This document shows, piece by piece, positions 13,541 through 14,526 of a DNA stretch of 14,526 bases. How positions within the stretch are numbered: position 1 is the stretch's first letter; each line of letters begins with the position of its first letter. The notes beneath the pieces are model-generated. The model was not told the DNA's origin. It saw only the letters and a program-made list of their open reading frames with translations, and did no database searches. A program made the translations under genes and the position numbers. Source of the DNA: an uncultured Chlorobiota bacterium (GTDB taxonomy: Bacteria; Bacteroidota; Bacteroidia; Bacteroidales; JAADGE01); the NCBI GenBank assembly GCA_947311265.1, contig CAMZKQ010000261.1:1-14526 (forward strand). The letters run 5' to 3'.

Positions 13541-14526
13541 ATAAAAAGCCGCCGCTCCTCTTCGAGTTCCTTTAACGAAAATGATGCCATTTCCGATGGA
13601 AAAAGCCGTTCTTCTACACCAACAATATATACATTCCTGTATTCCAGCCCTTTGGAGGCATGAATTGTCATCAAACTTACTTTATTAAAATCCTCTTCGC
13701 CCTCGCCGTCTGCATTGGTGAGTAGGGCTACATCTTCTAGGAAAGTACTTAGCAGGGGCAGTTCTTCGCCCTCTTCTATTTGCATTTCGCTAAATTCTTT
13801 TAGCCCGTTGAGCAGTTCCTGTACATTTTCGTGGCGTGCAACGCCTTCGGGGGCTTTATCTTTATATAAATCTTGCAAGATGCCACTTGTCGAGGCTATT
13901 TCTTTTGCCATTTGGTAGGCATCGGTTACAGGTATTTGCGAGGTGAAATCATCAATCATTTGGGCAAAGCCAAACAGTTGGTTTACTGCCCTAGGGTTTA
14001 CTTTTATGGTAAGAGTAGGTAATTTTGTAATCACTTCCCACATGCTCATTTCCTCTTGCTGTGCGTATGCTGCGATATTATCTAGTGTCGTTTTTCCAAT
14101 GCCCCTTTTTGGGTAATTTACAATTCTTTTTAGTGCCTCATCGTCCTGTTTATTTACCGAGAGTTTAAAGTAAGCCAGTAAATCTTTTATTTCTTTTCGC
14201 TGATAAAATGAAGTGCCACCGTATATTTTATACGGAATATTTCGCTTCCGCAAGGCCTCTTCAAATACTCTGGACTGTGCATTGGTACGGTATAAAATGG
14301 CATGGTCTTTATATTCGGTATGCTCGGTATAGATAGAGTCAAAAATTTTCCCAATTACTAGGTAAGACTCTTCTCTATCAGTTAATGCCTCTAGAACGCC
14401 TATTTTTTCGCCCTCTTCGTTTTCCGAAAATACATTTTTTTGTAGCTGTTCTTTATTTTTGGCAATAATTGAGTTGGCAGCATCTACAATGTTCTGTGTG
14501 GAGCGGTAATTTTGTTCTAGTTTAAA
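13432..14526 (-). CDS. Upstream frame of the UvrD/PcrA helicase (open to right edge)
   Basis: The frame is open from base 14526 (FKLEQNYRSTQNIVDAANSI) to a TAA at 13432-13434, 364 codons in the window. Almost all of it is good helicase sequence, up to LEEERRLF. After the break at 13543-13547 the last 36 residues (from MWQLQGPKK) are out-of-frame sequence with no family resemblance. An apparent internal start at 14253 (MRKRNIPYKIYGG) is not the true one, because coding similarity continues upstream through motif IV. As it stands this would give a helicase truncated within domain 2A. Confidence 0.75.
   Translation of the reverse strand, partial: FKLEQNYRSTQNIVDAANSIIAKNKEQLQKNVFSENEEGEKIGVLEALTDREESYLVIGKIFDSIYTEHTEYKDHAILYRTNAQSRVFEEALRKRNIPYKIYGGTSFYQRKEIKDLLAYFKLSVNKQDDEALKRIVNYPKRGIGKTTLDNIAAYAQQEEMSMWEVITKLPTLTIKVNPRAVNQLFGFAQMIDDFTSQIPVTDAYQMAKEIASTSGILQDLYKDKAPEGVARHENVQELLNGLKEFSEMQIEEGEELPLLSTFLEDVALLTNADGEGEEDFNKVSLMTIHASKGLEYRNVYIVGVEERLFPSEMASFSLKELEEERRLFMWQLQGPKKVYILATPNPATGGGSFTIAYRAVLLGI

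Larger units (their letters stand above)
13013..14526 (-). pseudogene. UvrD/PcrA-type DNA helicase, C-terminal part, disrupted by frameshift and stop
   Basis: Read together, the pieces make the second half of a superfamily 1A helicase (UvrD/PcrA), an ATP-driven 3'-5' DNA unwinding enzyme used in repair and in removing obstacles from DNA. The gene enters from the right edge; motifs I-III lie outside. Inside are motif IV (LEQNYRST, near 14515), YKIYGGTSFYQRKEIKDLLAY, motif V (TIHASKGLE, about 13645-13670), motif VI (YVAVTRAEKSLY), the CVPSRFIRDIDPKFID segment and the Tudor-like end. The frame breaks within motif VI at a T5 run (A5 on plus, 13543-13547): adding one T restores LFYVAVTRAEK. A second break, an in-frame TAA at 13322-13324, separates the Tudor-like end. 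If both are real, the product lacks motif VI and should be inactive. Assembly error is the main alternative. The symbol could be uvrD or pcrA; I leave it open. Confidence 0.75.

Noticed and set aside
13538..13556. Programmed -1 frameshift to rescue the helicase
   Set aside because: The sequence C TTT TTA resembles a slippery run, but the first codon (CTT) would re-pair poorly after a -1 slip. I saw no obvious downstream stem, and programmed shifting is not known in this family. The downstream TAA would also still cut off the last domain.

Overview
The window reads as a chromosomal segment from a member of the Bacteroidota. Base composition is AT-rich. Several genes belong to families typical of that phylum: DUF4290, a DUF1573 lipoprotein, a bacterial-type geranylgeranyl/heptaprenyl-glyceryl phosphate synthase, and a surface protein that begins with an 'AQ' mature end. 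Some gene starts are preceded by the Bacteroidota -7 box TAnnTTTG, and Shine-Dalgarno sites are generally absent. I cannot place it more finely than phylum. I see no tRNA, rRNA, CRISPR array, insertion sequence or phage gene.

Layout, left to right. (1) Positions 1-349, minus strand: the N-terminal end of an exported repeat-type surface protein that runs off the left edge. (2) 350-554: an intergenic stretch with a promoter-like box, a T10/A8 tract and a strong terminator hairpin. (3) 555-6137, minus: a complete 1860-residue alpha-2-macroglobulin-like protein with an intact thioester motif. (4) 6259-7956, plus: an M3-family oligoendopeptidase, divergent from the macroglobulin gene and the only plus-strand gene. 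(5) 7957-8078: a long stem-loop between convergent genes. (6) 8079-12922, minus: a run of six genes in transcription order DUF4290, MlaE-type permease, GGGP/HepGP synthase, rsmA, DUF1573 lipoprotein and a PLP aminotransferase. (7) 13013-14526, minus: a UvrD/PcrA-type helicase that enters from the right edge and is broken twice near its C-terminus.

Functionally, the macroglobulin and the first surface protein are cell-envelope proteins. The MlaE permease and the prenylglyceryl phosphate synthase are separated by 11 bases and suggest an envelope-lipid theme, although no MlaF ATPase or MlaD gene lies beside them. The remaining genes are housekeeping: rRNA dimethylation, amino-acid transamination and intracellular peptide turnover.

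I do not see a clear new multi-gene system. The points most worth checking are the double lesion in the helicase gene, with its C-terminal Tudor-like domain left as a separate ORF; an ungapped internal duplication in the DUF4290 protein; the macroglobulin's missing lipobox and its cysteine-flanked acidic insert; a homopolymer tract in the likely promoter of the surface-protein gene; and the 58-base palindrome between convergent genes.
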